From Diadema setosum (Eukaryota > Echinodermata > Echinoidea > Diadematoida > Diadematidae): a DNA stretch of 64,000 nt. The DNA lies in assembly GCA_033980235.1 (NCBI GenBank), contig CM067077.1:1423501-1487500 (forward strand), read 5' to 3'. Both the position numbers and the translations under genes were made by a program. The notes below the pieces were generated by a model, which was not told the origin of the DNA, did no database searches, and was given only the letters and a program-made list of their open reading frames with translations. Below are positions 1-8,903 of the stretch, piece after piece (positions within the stretch are counted from its first letter, which is position 1; each line of letters opens with the position of its first letter).

Positions 1-206
1 AGAAACTTGGAATGTACGAGCAAATCTAGTTCGGAACATCGCTTGATAGCCAACTGGCCCATATAATGCAAGCCGTATATGAGAGGAACAAAAGCACGAG
101 AAACGCTTTTATTGTGCCACGGGATTAGCAGTAATTAGCGGTTTATCGATCGGTCTTTGCGGCTTTGTTTGTTGATAGTGGGGGGGGGGGGGGGGGGCGC
201 AAGGGA

Positions 207-360
207 TTTTTGGTTCAATTTTTTTTCCAAAGCACCTAAATTTGGCACACATGTAGCCCAAACCATACTATTTCGATTTTTGATGGGCGCCAAGAAGGGC
301 GCCCATATTGGCAAAATCCAATATGGCCGCCATATATGTTTAAAGGTCACTTGCATTTGA
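207..360 (+). repeat. Dispersed repeat, copy 1
   Basis: This stretch, holding the motifs GATGGGCGCC and CCAATATGGC, reappears in reverse complement at about 8,745-8,903. The two share the order: lysine-rich-looking T run, 'CCAAAGCACC', 'CATACTATTT', 'GGGCGCC', 'CAATATGGC', then 'TTAAAGGTCA'. It is preceded by a run of 17 or more G at about 180-197. No coding function is seen; it is a dispersed, probably non-autonomous repeat of unknown class. Confidence 0.6.
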
Positions 361-945
361 AAACATAAAAGGGTCAAACTCATTTTAAAAGTCAGGTTAA
401 GAGGTTTTCTGGGTCAAGGAATTCAAATCTGAAGTTGTTTTTATGGTCTAAAGTCATTTTTTCCTTATAAGGTCACCTTAAGGTCATTTAGGGGTCAAGC
501 CATTGTATTCATAACAGTTTATTGAAAAAATGGCTTGCCCATGGTCAATATTCCCGGAATGCCAGCCTTAGTTATAGAATTGCATTTGTCGACGGCTGAA
601 AAAAAAGGCGTCTTTCTTGTGAAGGGCGCCCTCCGGGGCGGCATATTATTTGCAAAATCCAATATGGCTGCAACCTACGTTTAAAGGCCAGTCCGTAACA
701 AAAAACCTTTAAAAGTGTTACACTAATTTGAAAAGTCAGCTTGAGAGGTTTTATGGGTCAAGGAATTCGATTCTGAAGTTGTTTTTATGGTCTGATGTCA
801 ACTTTTCCTTATAAGGTCTCCCTAAAGGTCATTTGGGGTCAAACCATTACATTCACAATAGCTAATTTAGAAAATGCCTTGCCTATGGTCAATAAAGGAG
901 GAATGCCAGCCCTGCTAATAGAATTGCAGTTGTTGAGGGCTGTTG
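311..945 (+). repeat. Imperfect tandem duplication, ~342-bp period
   Basis: Two diverged copies start at GCAAAATCCAATATGG (about 311 and 653) and share the blocks GGGTCAAGGAATTC, GAAGTTGTTTTTATGG, CCTTATAAGGTC and GGAATGCCAGCC in the same order. The first unit overlaps the dispersed repeat at 207-360. The open frames here are incidental. Confidence 0.6.
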
Positions 946-2696
946 GAGAGGGAGAGGTGGGCTTTCTCACGCGTAACATCAATATATCTGCTTTCATGTT
1001 AAGATTTCAAACACTAGGGCCCGTATTCTACTGTAGACCAAGGTTTAAACCCATTTTAGTCTCACCTTTGGTTTAGCTAGACCCGAAGTTTAATTTTGTA
1101 TTCTGCTAGCGAGGTTTAGTTAAACCCAAGTCTATTTCGGGTTTAGATTAAACCGTGCCAACATCCCCGTGACTTCCAAGCAAATAAGTTGTTCCTTTGT
1201 TTAAAGACGTCTTGGACGTCGCCCTGGAAATCGCGTTAGTTGTGACAGCGAAAATAATGTCTTCGAGACGCTGGCATTGCGACAATGTCTCCTCCCGTCA
1301 GATAGGCCCTCAATCCCCTCTCCCCCCCCCCCCCCCCCCACTTTAAGTTTGCAGCAATATCAAACTACTGACCATGGCTGAAACCTGCTCTACATTGTGC
1401 ATTTTCACCTTCATTCATTCATTCATTCATTCATTCATTCATTCATTCATTTCATTATTTTTTTTTTCATTTCCATGTTTTCCACCTCCCAATACATGCC
1501 TTGAAAGAGCTGTGGTGCAGAAGAATGAAATTTGGTACTAAAGCATTGCGGAGAGTGGCTGATAGTACTATTAATTGCCATGTACCTGTGCCATCTTTCC
1601 TCCAACTCCAGTCCCTGAAGTCAGGGATCACATCAAATAGGGTGGTTTCTGATGATCTGCTCCCACGTTATGACGAGATGATGCCTACCCTCGTTGACGC
1701 AGGCTGCCCCAAACCTTGTTGCTCATCAGTCCTTGCTGGACATGAGCACGATTATTTAAGTAGTTAATGCGTCAATGAGCTCTGGTTTGCTGACCCATAC
1801 TACTACTGCATTTTGCATGCCACATCAAAGCAAGTCTCAAGTAATGTCGCACCCTGTCAGTGCCTGATGTCGGGCTCTGGAAGAGAGGTATGCTGTACAG
1901 GAAAGAGCTGAAAAGGCCTTTATCTTTTCAAAACCACGCCCCACCCATAACTCCCTCAGATCAAAGGGATTAAAAAAAGCACACTACCAAAAATGTGATG
2001 TTATGCTCATCCGTGCGATTGTATACTGTTTTCAGAAAATGCTTTCAGAAAACATTATGTCATCCTTTGTAAGGATATCTTTGCGTAGACCGCATCTAAG
2101 TTGTTGGAAAGCTGAAGGGTTGTGAGATCACAATTCCTATTGGATATTTCCGTCTCGAATCAGGTGCTCAGGATGAGTTGTCCGTCCCATTTATTCTTGG
2201 ATATCTGTGCGCTGATAAATGAGGGCAGTTCTTTATTTTTCAATCTCAATTTTCAGGAAGCCGCTACGCTCTTCCAATCATGATTTGAGATTTGAGTGGT
2301 GCCACCACCATCTCTTGTCAGAGGACTGCATAGTGTTGCTGCGCAAAAATGTTTAAATTATTTTCTTCGGGATCAGTATCCAATGCAACATCAATAGGTG
2401 TTCAGTTTCCCTAGTCATTTGCGCTTTCAGTAAAGAAACGGTTTCGTTTGATAAAAAGAGAATAAAAAAAGATAAGAAAAAGGCCTTCAGTTGAATTGTC
2501 TTCACCTACTCTGATACGATACTGCCATTAAAGGACTTTAATGATCGAATTTAGTTAACTGCCCCTAAATACTGGTCTGACTTGGATTGAGGAGCTCGAT
2601 TCCCCGGAAGCAAGGGAGAGCAGGCATGCACCAATTTCAGCAGGAGGAAAATCATATCGCTTGCCAGCTGGAAAGTTATATAATTGACCATGAAAG
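946..2696. other. Gene-free interval
   Basis: No gene is recognised. At about 1,017-1,150 there is a half-palindromic stretch starting GGGCCCGTATTCT with repeated GGTTTA/TAAACC words, which looks like one end of a degraded MITE. A poly-C run lies at about 1,321-1,339. An 88-codon open frame at 1,501-1,767 has no motif I know and no splice or promoter context, so I do not call it a gene. Confidence 0.5.
1410..1450 (+). repeat. (ATTC)n microsatellite
   Basis: Ten or so uninterrupted copies of the tetranucleotide ATTC, followed by a T-rich tract. Confidence 0.9.
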
Positions 2697-3051
2697 GTGA
2701 CGAGGTGGCTCAGTCGGTAGAGTATGACTTGCGATCTAAAGACTTGTGTTCCGGCGCGGGTTCGAATCCCACTTATCTCAAGTCTAGCTGAGCAATGGTG
2801 TGTGTTGTCATATCGTCCCCTCTAGTAGAGGAACAACACTTTGCGCCTCATCACTTGGATATAAAAAGTGGAAGTCCCTTGTGTGAAAAAAATCACAAAC
2901 CCAGACACATGAAAAGATCCCGAATCGGCATTCCGTTATCGGAAAACTCAAGGTGCATAAACCGGTAAAGTGGTCCACCCCTAGTACATACAACTGACCA
3001 GCTAGTTGCATACGGGCTATCCAGCTATCTCGTCAGAAGGAAAAAAAAAAA
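2697..3051 (+). mobile_element. tRNA-derived SINE
   Basis: The 5' end resembles a tRNA gene: an A box TGGCTCAGTCGG at 2,706-2,717 and a B box GGTTCGAATCC at 2,759-2,769, spaced as in RNA polymerase III internal promoters. About 280 bp of unrelated body follow, ending in an 11-bp A run at 3,041-3,051. This head-body-tail layout is that of a SINE; the acceptor stem does not pair as expected of a functional tRNA. The 3' limit is set by the A run; no clear target duplication was found. Confidence 0.75.
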
Positions 3052-3132
3052 CGAAGACAAACTAAGATAAGGCGTGATTATTACCCTCTTTGCCATTGTA
3101 CGCTGATTCGGCACCTTGGAATAGGATGGCGG

Positions 3133-3317
3133 CCTTATATATATATATATATATATGTATACATTATATAATTATATACATATATACATTGAAACAAAGA
3201 AAGGAAAAACTGACCAGAAACAATAGCGAAAACTTTGAGCAAAGAAAATGAGAAAAGAAAACGAAACCGATGGAAGCCCGTTTTATGGGCTCAAAATTTC
3301 AATATATATGAATATAT

Positions 3318-3369
<52 letters not shown>
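3133..3369 (+). repeat. (TA)n microsatellites upstream of the LTR element
   Basis: TA runs lie at about 3,137-3,156 and 3,305-3,369. The LTR element interrupts the second: the TA run resumes directly after its 3' LTR at 8,367. The insertion target was therefore a TA repeat, which hides the exact target-site duplication. Confidence 0.85.
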
Positions 3370-3372
<3 letters not shown>

Positions 3373-3775
3373 AACGAAATTCGGTGGAACCGATTCGATT
3401 TAACCGTTTCGATTTTAATTTGTTATGACCGATTGTGCGTGTAGCATAGAAATGGGCGCATTATCGGAACGTTGGACAAACGTTTCAAGGTGGTAGAGCA
3501 TCATTATGAGTTTAAACATTTATTATCTAATATGTGGTTACTTGTTTATCATGGGCAAGTTTGGATTATTTTAATATCAACTCCGGTTTAGACCGATGAT
3601 ACATGCCGAATTATAGTAACCATGTACAAGGAATACTGTTAAAACGTATAATCATTGTACGAATTTTGTAACCACGCCAACATTGTAAATAATTTGAACA
3701 ACTACTGCGAGTATTTTCTGCGTTGCGCACGGCCGTGCGGGATTGCCTCCTTTATCCGCGATAGGAGGGGAGGCA

Positions 3776-3781
3776 TATAAA
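3776..3781 (+). promoter_or_regulatory. LTR TATA box
   Basis: TATAAA in a GC-rich setting within the 5' LTR, the likely core promoter of the element. Transcription would start about 25-30 bp downstream, near 3,805, marking the U3/R border. The same site recurs at 7,546-7,551 in the 3' LTR. Confidence 0.65.
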
Positions 3782-3865
3782 GTGGCCGTTGTGTGACACA
3801 GTCCGCAACAAGCAGCCCGTGTATGATACATTTCAAATGTGTTGTTAATGTTCACTTCTATATGT

Positions 3866-3871
3866 AATAAA
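3866..3871 (+). terminator. LTR polyadenylation signal
   Basis: AATAAA about 85 bp after the TATA box, giving a short R region, as expected for an LTR. The copy in the 3' LTR (7,636-7,641) would be the one used for genomic RNA. Confidence 0.6.
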
Positions 3872-3985
3872 CTGTACATGTGTTCCTGAACTGCTGCCTT
3901 CATTGTGTCTTCTTGAGAGTTCTATCACCAAGCAGCGGTATGCAGAGTTGGTGGTACATGTTCCTGAGCTGGAGCAACGTTCCTG

Positions 3986-4129
3986 TTGGATTTCGGGTAT
4001 ATTGGTAATGTGACTTGTCGCATAGTCCGTGCCCAATCCAAGTTCCAGTCGTCGTCATTGGATTTCGGGTATAATGGTAATGTGACTTGTCGCATAGTCC
4101 GTGCCCAATCCAAGTTCCAGTCGTCGCCT
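3986..4129 (+). repeat. 72-bp tandem duplication in LTR
   Basis: Two adjacent copies, 3,986-4,057 and 4,058-4,129, each starting TTGGATTTCGGGTATA and ending near CCAGTCGTCG, almost identical. The 3' LTR has the same pair at 7,756-7,899, so the duplication predates this insertion. Confidence 0.9.
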
Positions 4130-4598
4130 GAGGAAGTTGGTAACGGTGCGATACAGCACTTTACCCCATGCCAACGATACCTGTGCCACCATATATGGTT
4201 GTGAAAGGTGTACCACGTTAGCGTGATTGAGTTGGTAGCAAAAGTTGGTAGCAGAGTTGGTAAAACTTGGTAGCAGAACTTGGTAGCAAGATTTGGTAGT
4301 AAAAGTTGGTAACAAAATAAGTGTACCAATTGAACATCCTCTACAAAGTGACGCTTGGGAGTGACATACTTTAAGTGATGCTGAACTTGGTATGTGTGCC
4401 GCTTGTGTTGGTGAGCTGCTTCTGACACAACATGGTAGCGTACAGACTAGTAGTTTTAATAATTTAAAGGGATCGTTGTAAACTGCAACAAAACGAACCC
4501 CGCCTACTCGGCCATCATGACACGGCTCGCGGAGACATTTGTACAAACAGGCAAATACACTCTCTTAATTCACGACGAGAAGGCGAGTTCGTCACACA

Positions 4599-4616
4599 TG
4601 GTGTCAGGAGTGGGAT
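4599..4616 (+). other. Primer binding site, tRNA-Leu type
   Basis: TGGTGTCAGGAGTGGGAT lies two bases after the 5' LTR. Its reverse complement ends in CTGACACCA and agrees, as I recall, with the 3' end of animal tRNA-Leu (CAG type) plus CCA. It would prime minus-strand DNA synthesis. Confidence 0.8.
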
Positions 4617-4666
4617 CCCTATTTGTAACTTTTGTATGAATTAATGGAGTTAACTGTGTTTTCACT

Positions 4667-6775
4667 ATGGCATGTGAAACGCCATTGTTGGAGTTGTCAC
4701 TTTTGCTGGAGAGCAAGATTAGTGAAATCGACGACTTGATTGCTCAGGTGTCAGAGTCGGTGCGCAAACAAACTGGAGTAGCACCAACTTCGGTACCTAA
4801 TTCGCACTGTTCACCGATGACATTTGGAGGGCGCCGTAACCAGTCGTCACTGCCACCCTCACCAGTGGTGTCACCTCAGCTGTTTGGAGATGCGAATGGA
4901 GAGGTGGAGTTGTCAGCTCCGCCATCGGCAAAGCTACTTTCTCAGCAGCATCAAACTCCAATGCAGCAGTCGCATTCATCTCGTACAAGTGACCAGCCTG
5001 TTACATTTGGAGGGCAACCAGATGTAATGCCACACCAGTTTGGCCCGAACCAGCGACGTCGAACAGAGCTATGGGACCAGAGACGTCATTATGATGTTCA
5101 GGGCAACGGAACCAGCAAACCGGCTGTCATACCAGATAGATATGATGGCAAAGGACCTGTGCTGGATTATCTTTGCCATTTCGAAGCTTGCGCTGGAGTT
5201 AACCGCTGGACGGAAGTGGAAGCTCTTCAATATTTGGCTGCCAGCTTGAAAGGAGCTGCTGTCAAAGTACTAGCACAGCAGACGGAACGTCAGTTGACGT
5301 ACCAAGAACTTGTGAACCGCCTGAAGCACCGCTTTGGACCTGTTTCGCATTCAGAAGTATTCCTGGCAGAACTGCGTACCAAACGACGCAAACCGAAGGA
5401 AAGTTTGCAGGAACTAGGACAGAGTATTCGCGAGCTTACATCCATGGCATATCCTGAATTCGAGGAAGCGGGCCAAGATAAATTGGCTCGAGGTCACTTT
5501 CTCGATGCTATAGTTGACCGGGATATCCAAATCGGCCTTTTCCGGGCTCAGCCTCGTACGCTCGACGAGGCCATCCAAGCTACTCTCAACACAGAAGCCT
5601 TCCTGCGGATGGAGAGCGACCGTCGGCAGTATAACCGTGTCTTGCTGTCGCAGGAGGAAGAACAAGACGTGGCTGTGAAGGATGAAGACGCTGCTGACAA
5701 ATCCATGGGGGTGTGTGAAAATAGCACCACTCTCATGATCGAAGCAGTGAACGATCTCATTAGGAAGAGGGAGAAGGAGCAGCCAGCGCCAGTGCCAAGA
5801 AACGACTTGGCATTAAAGACTGAGACACTCCCTACAAGCGAACAGGAGGACAGTCAGCCTTCTGACAACAAGGAGGACACATCCAAGGAGGGTACGAATC
5901 CTCCAGACGACGGGTGCACACCAGCCAGAGAGACACCCGAACCAATGATATCTCAACCGCCACTACCTAGTTCCGCAGCTCCACTTCTGTCATCCACGTT
6001 CCAGAAAGGACTGTACGTGAATTTGAACGTGAATGGGCAGGAGGTGATGTTTCTGGTAGACAGTGGTGCATCGCAGTCATATGTCTCAGAAGGAATGTAC
6101 CTGCGAATGAGACCCGAGCGAAAGCCACCACTTGAACCAGTGACAAGCATCGTTCGTCAAGCAGATGGATCTCGGCTGAAAACAAAGGGACATGCTACCA
6201 TGGAACTTCAGCTTGGCTCCTGCTTGTGCCATGTTGACTTGGTAGTAGCTGACATAAGAGCTGAGGGCATCCTCGGTCTGGATCTCTTGATTGGTCTGGA
6301 AACCACGCTAGATTTTGAGAACATGCAGCTGCATACTCCATGGGTATCTCTCCCATGTATAAACAATGAGAAACAGATATGTGCAGCAACGACAGCACCG
6401 ATGTTGGTAAAAGAGACTGCGCCAGCCAACCTTACCAGCCTTGCTGAGGACGACACGGAGACCACGCCTCTCGACGAAGGCATATCTCATAATCGTGTGC
6501 CGCCACATCTGGTGGACTTCTGTCAATGCAGTTGGACAGAAACTCCCCCAGAAAGCAATTCATCGGCATACCAGCTTCTGAGAGACGACTCAGAGGTGTT
6601 CTCTACAGGCCGAGCAGGGACACGTGTCAGTGTCAGCGCGACAGCACCAGTGGTTGCGGGAAAGCTACCTAGTGGACATCGCCGGTGTGACGACTCTTCC
6701 TCACCTGCACGCTATTCTCGGTCACCGGGAAGACCACCTGATTATCTCCCCGATCGAGGAACCGCTCTCCGTTGA
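4667..6775 (+). CDS. Gag-protease polyprotein of LTR retrotransposon
   Basis: An uninterrupted 702-codon ORF. Residues 1 to about 150 are Gln/Ser/Pro-rich and probably disordered. Residues about 153-310 form a helical capsid-like region (PDRYDGKGPVLDYL, then a Leu-rich helix set ending in TEAFLRME) of Ty3/gypsy Gag type. An acidic, Pro-rich linker with no CCHC zinc knuckle follows. An aspartic protease domain has the active-site motif VDSGAS with Asp465 and the second conserved motif GILGLDLL at 534-541. After about residue 640 (SEVFSTG, where RT would normally begin) the sequence becomes Arg/Ser/Pro-rich and stops, suggesting an internal deletion that removed pol. The start is the first ATG after the primer binding site. 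Known of the family: the protease cleaves Gag, and Gag forms the particle. Possibly still expressed. Confidence 0.85.
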   Translation: MACETPLLELSLLLESKISEIDDLIAQVSESVRKQTGVAPTSVPNSHCSPMTFGGRRNQSSLPPSPVVSPQLFGDANGEVELSAPPSAKLLSQQHQTPMQQSHSSRTSDQPVTFGGQPDVMPHQFGPNQRRRTELWDQRRHYDVQGNGTSKPAVIPDRYDGKGPVLDYLCHFEACAGVNRWTEVEALQYLAASLKGAAVKVLAQQTERQLTYQELVNRLKHRFGPVSHSEVFLAELRTKRRKPKESLQELGQSIRELTSMAYPEFEEAGQDKLARGHFLDAIVDRDIQIGLFRAQPRTLDEAIQATLNTEAFLRMESDRRQYNRVLLSQEEEQDVAVKDEDAADKSMGVCENSTTLMIEAVNDLIRKREKEQPAPVPRNDLALKTETLPTSEQEDSQPSDNKEDTSKEGTNPPDDGCTPARETPEPMISQPPLPSSAAPLLSSTFQKGLYVNLNVNGQEVMFLVDSGASQSYVSEGMYLRMRPERKPPLEPVTSIVRQADGSRLKTKGHATMELQLGSCLCHVDLVVADIRAEGILGLDLLIGLETTLDFENMQLHTPWVSLPCINNEKQICAATTAPMLVKETAPANLTSLAEDDTETTPLDEGISHNRVPPHLVDFCQCSWTETPPESNSSAYQLLRDDSEVFSTGRAGTRVSVSATAPVVAGKLPSGHRRCDDSSSPARYSRSPGRPPDYLPDRGTALR

Positions 6776-7139
6776 GACACGTCCCTTCTTCATCTCGTCG
6801 TACATCGGATTCATTCTGGCAAACCATGCCAGGGTGACATGTGACATTTCTCGTGTCGACCTGTCTGCTGCAAGGGAGCAGCCAGGTCAGGAAATCAAAC
6901 GAAGAGACTGTTGAACTCTTAAAAGATGAGTTTGTGACGAACAATTAGTCTATATGACAGTTGGACAGCTTTGAACTATAAAAGACTGTAGTTGTCTCAT
7001 AACGTTGTTATGGACTGTACATAGAGTTTTGCAAAGGAGCAAAACGTTCAATAATGTTTGTATTAGTACATTTTGTTGTCATTTTTTGCTCTTTATGTGT
7101 TCGGCTCCAGGGACGAAGCCTGCATGGGGAGGGAAGCCA
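6776..7139 (+). other. Non-coding remnant before the 3' LTR, with polypurine tract
   Basis: The 364 bp between the Gag-protease stop and the 3' LTR hold no conserved domain. GGGGAGGGAAG at 7,126-7,136, three bases before the 3' LTR, is a good polypurine tract for plus-strand priming. A different frame across 6,640-6,900 is open for about 90 codons; I cannot assign it. Confidence 0.65.
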
Positions 7140-8363
7140 TGTAACGAAATTCGGTGGAACCGATTCGATTTAACCGTTTCGATTTTAATTTGTTATGATC
7201 GATTGTGCGTGTAGCATAGAAATGGGCGCATTATCGGAACGTTGGACAAACGTTTCAAGGTGGTAGAGCATCATTATGAGTTTAAACATTTATTATCTAA
7301 TATGTGGTTACTTGTTTATCATGGGCAAGTTTGGATTATTTTAATATCAACTCCGGTTTAGACCGATGATACATGCCGAATTATAGTAACCATGTACAAG
7401 GAATACTGTTAAAACGTATAATCATTGTACGAATTTTGTAACCACGCCAACATTGTAAATAATTTGAACAACTACTGCGAGTATTTTCTGCGTTGCGCAC
7501 GGCCGTGCGGGATTGCCTCCTTTATCCGCGATAGGAGGGGAGGCATATAAAGTGGCCGTTGTGTGACACAGTCCGCAACAAGCAGCCCGTGTATGATACA
7601 TTTCAAATGTGTTGTTAATGTTCACTTCTATATGTAATAAACTGTACATGTGTTCCTGAACTGCTGCCTTCATTGTGTCTTCTTGAGAGTTCTATCACCA
7701 AGCAGCGGTATGCAGAGTTGGTGGTACATGTTCCTGAGCTGGAGCAACGTTCCTGTTGGATTTCGGGTATATTGGTAATGTGACTTGTCGCATAGTCCGT
7801 GCCCAATCCAAGTTCCAGTCGTCGTCATTGGATTTCGGGTATAATGGTAATGTGACTTGTCGCATAGTCCGTGCCCAATCCAAGTTCCAGTCGTCGCCTG
7901 AGGAAGTTGGTAACGGTGCGATACAGCACTTTACCCAATGCCAACGATACCTGTGCCACCATATATGGTTGTGAAAGGTGTACCACGTTAGCGTGATTGA
8001 GTTGGTAGCAAAAGTTGGTAGCAGAGTTGGTAAAACTTGGTAGCAGAACTTGGTAGCAAGATTTGGTAGTAAAAGTTGGTAACAAAATAAGTGTACCAAT
8101 TCAACATCCTCTACAAAGTGACGCTTGGGAGTGACATACTTTAAGTGATGCTGAACTTGGTATGTGTGCCGCTTGTGTTGGTGAGCTGCTTCTGACACAA
8201 CATGGTAGCGTACAGACTAGTAGTTTTAATAATTTAAAGGGATCGTTGTAAACTGCAACAAAACGAACCCCGCCTACTCGGCCATCCTGACACGGCTCGC
8301 GGAGACATTTGTACAAACAGGCAAATACACTCTCTTAATTCACGACGAGAAGGCGAGTTCGTC

Positions 8364-8366
<3 letters not shown>
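7140..8366 (+). repeat. 3' LTR
   Basis: 1,227 bp, matching the 5' LTR except at four single-base differences (7,199; 7,937; 8,102; 8,287) and with no length change. The flanking (TA)n run continues directly after it. Confidence 0.95.
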
Positions 8367-8408
<42 letters not shown>

Positions 8409-8744
8409 TAAATACAATTTTTTCATTTATTTGTCATAATCATTATTGATATGTAGGAGGATGGAACCGCTCTTGGCCCTAATTGAACATTGAAGGAGTA
8501 TGGAAGAGATGACAAATGGGACAAAATAGGGGTACCAGTGAATTGTAGTTGAATGCTCACAGATGCCGTTTCGAAAAATGCACAAAATGCCTGATTTGAC
8601 CATTATTTGACCTTGAAAGTGACCTTGAGAGGTGATAGTGACCTTGAATTGCAGAAATGATATTTAGAATGACATTCTCTAGCCCCGTAAAATCTTCCAC
8701 ATGGGATTCATAACATTAATCAACCTTTTCAATTTGTATCTGCA
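8367..8744. other. TA run and short unique interval
   Basis: The TA microsatellite that received the LTR element continues to about 8,406. The rest is AT-rich with several TGACCTTGA words (8,598-8,660), like the GGTCA-rich repeat at 207-945 but inverted. No gene seen. Confidence 0.5.
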
Positions 8745-8903
8745 GTTGACCTTTAACCCGGATGGCGGCCATATTGGATTCCACCAATATGGCGGCCCAA
8801 GGGTTTTTAGTCTTGGCGCCCATCAAAAATCCAAAAAGTATGGTACAAGGGACCTTTGAGCCAAATTTGGTGCTTTTGGAAAAATCTGAACCAAACAACC
8901 CAT
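8745..8903 (-). repeat. Dispersed repeat, copy 2 (inverted)
   Basis: Reverse-complement relative of 207-360: CCATATTGGATT, GGCGCCCATCAAAAATCC and AGTATGGTACAAGG in matching order. It stops at 8,903 where the tail of LINE copy A begins, and its expected continuation (CCCTT...CCCCC) reappears at about 11,371, so the LINE seems to have inserted into it. Confidence 0.55.

Larger units (their letters stand above)
3370..4596 (+). repeat. 5' LTR
   Basis: 1,227 bp, starting TGTAACGAAATTCGG and ending GAGTTCGTCACA. It holds a TATA box (3,776-3,781), an AATAAA (3,866-3,871), a 72-bp tandem duplication (3,986-4,129) and a TTGGTAGCA-rich array (about 4,230-4,312). The open frames inside it occur in both LTRs and are not genes. 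Confidence 0.95.
3370..8366 (+). mobile_element. Non-autonomous Gag-protease LTR retrotransposon (Ty3/gypsy-like)
   Basis: A complete element of 4,997 bp bounded by 1,227-bp direct LTRs that start TG and end CA. The internal region (4,597-7,139) is only about 2.5 kb: primer binding site, one long Gag-protease ORF, a short non-coding remnant and a polypurine tract. No reverse transcriptase, RNase H or integrase is seen, so mobility would need enzymes from a relative. The LTRs differ at four positions by my reading (3429/7199, 4167/7937, 4332/8102, 4517/8287), about 0.33%, so the insertion is recent. The Ty3/gypsy assignment rests on the capsid-like region and retropepsin and is an inference; the order and size resemble non-autonomous TR-GAG-like elements. 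Confidence 0.88.

Noticed and set aside
1501..1767. 88-codon plus-strand ORF
   Set aside because: No known motif, no splice or promoter context, and the length is within what chance gives in this sequence.
2697..2790. Functional tRNA gene
   Set aside because: A and B boxes are present, but the acceptor stem does not pair and the sequence runs into a SINE body with an A tail.
3652..4546. Several ORFs of 63-167 codons in the 5' LTR, repeated at 7,422-8,316
   Set aside because: They occur in both LTRs, overlap the promoter and tandem duplications, and change with the 72-bp repeat; no domain is seen.
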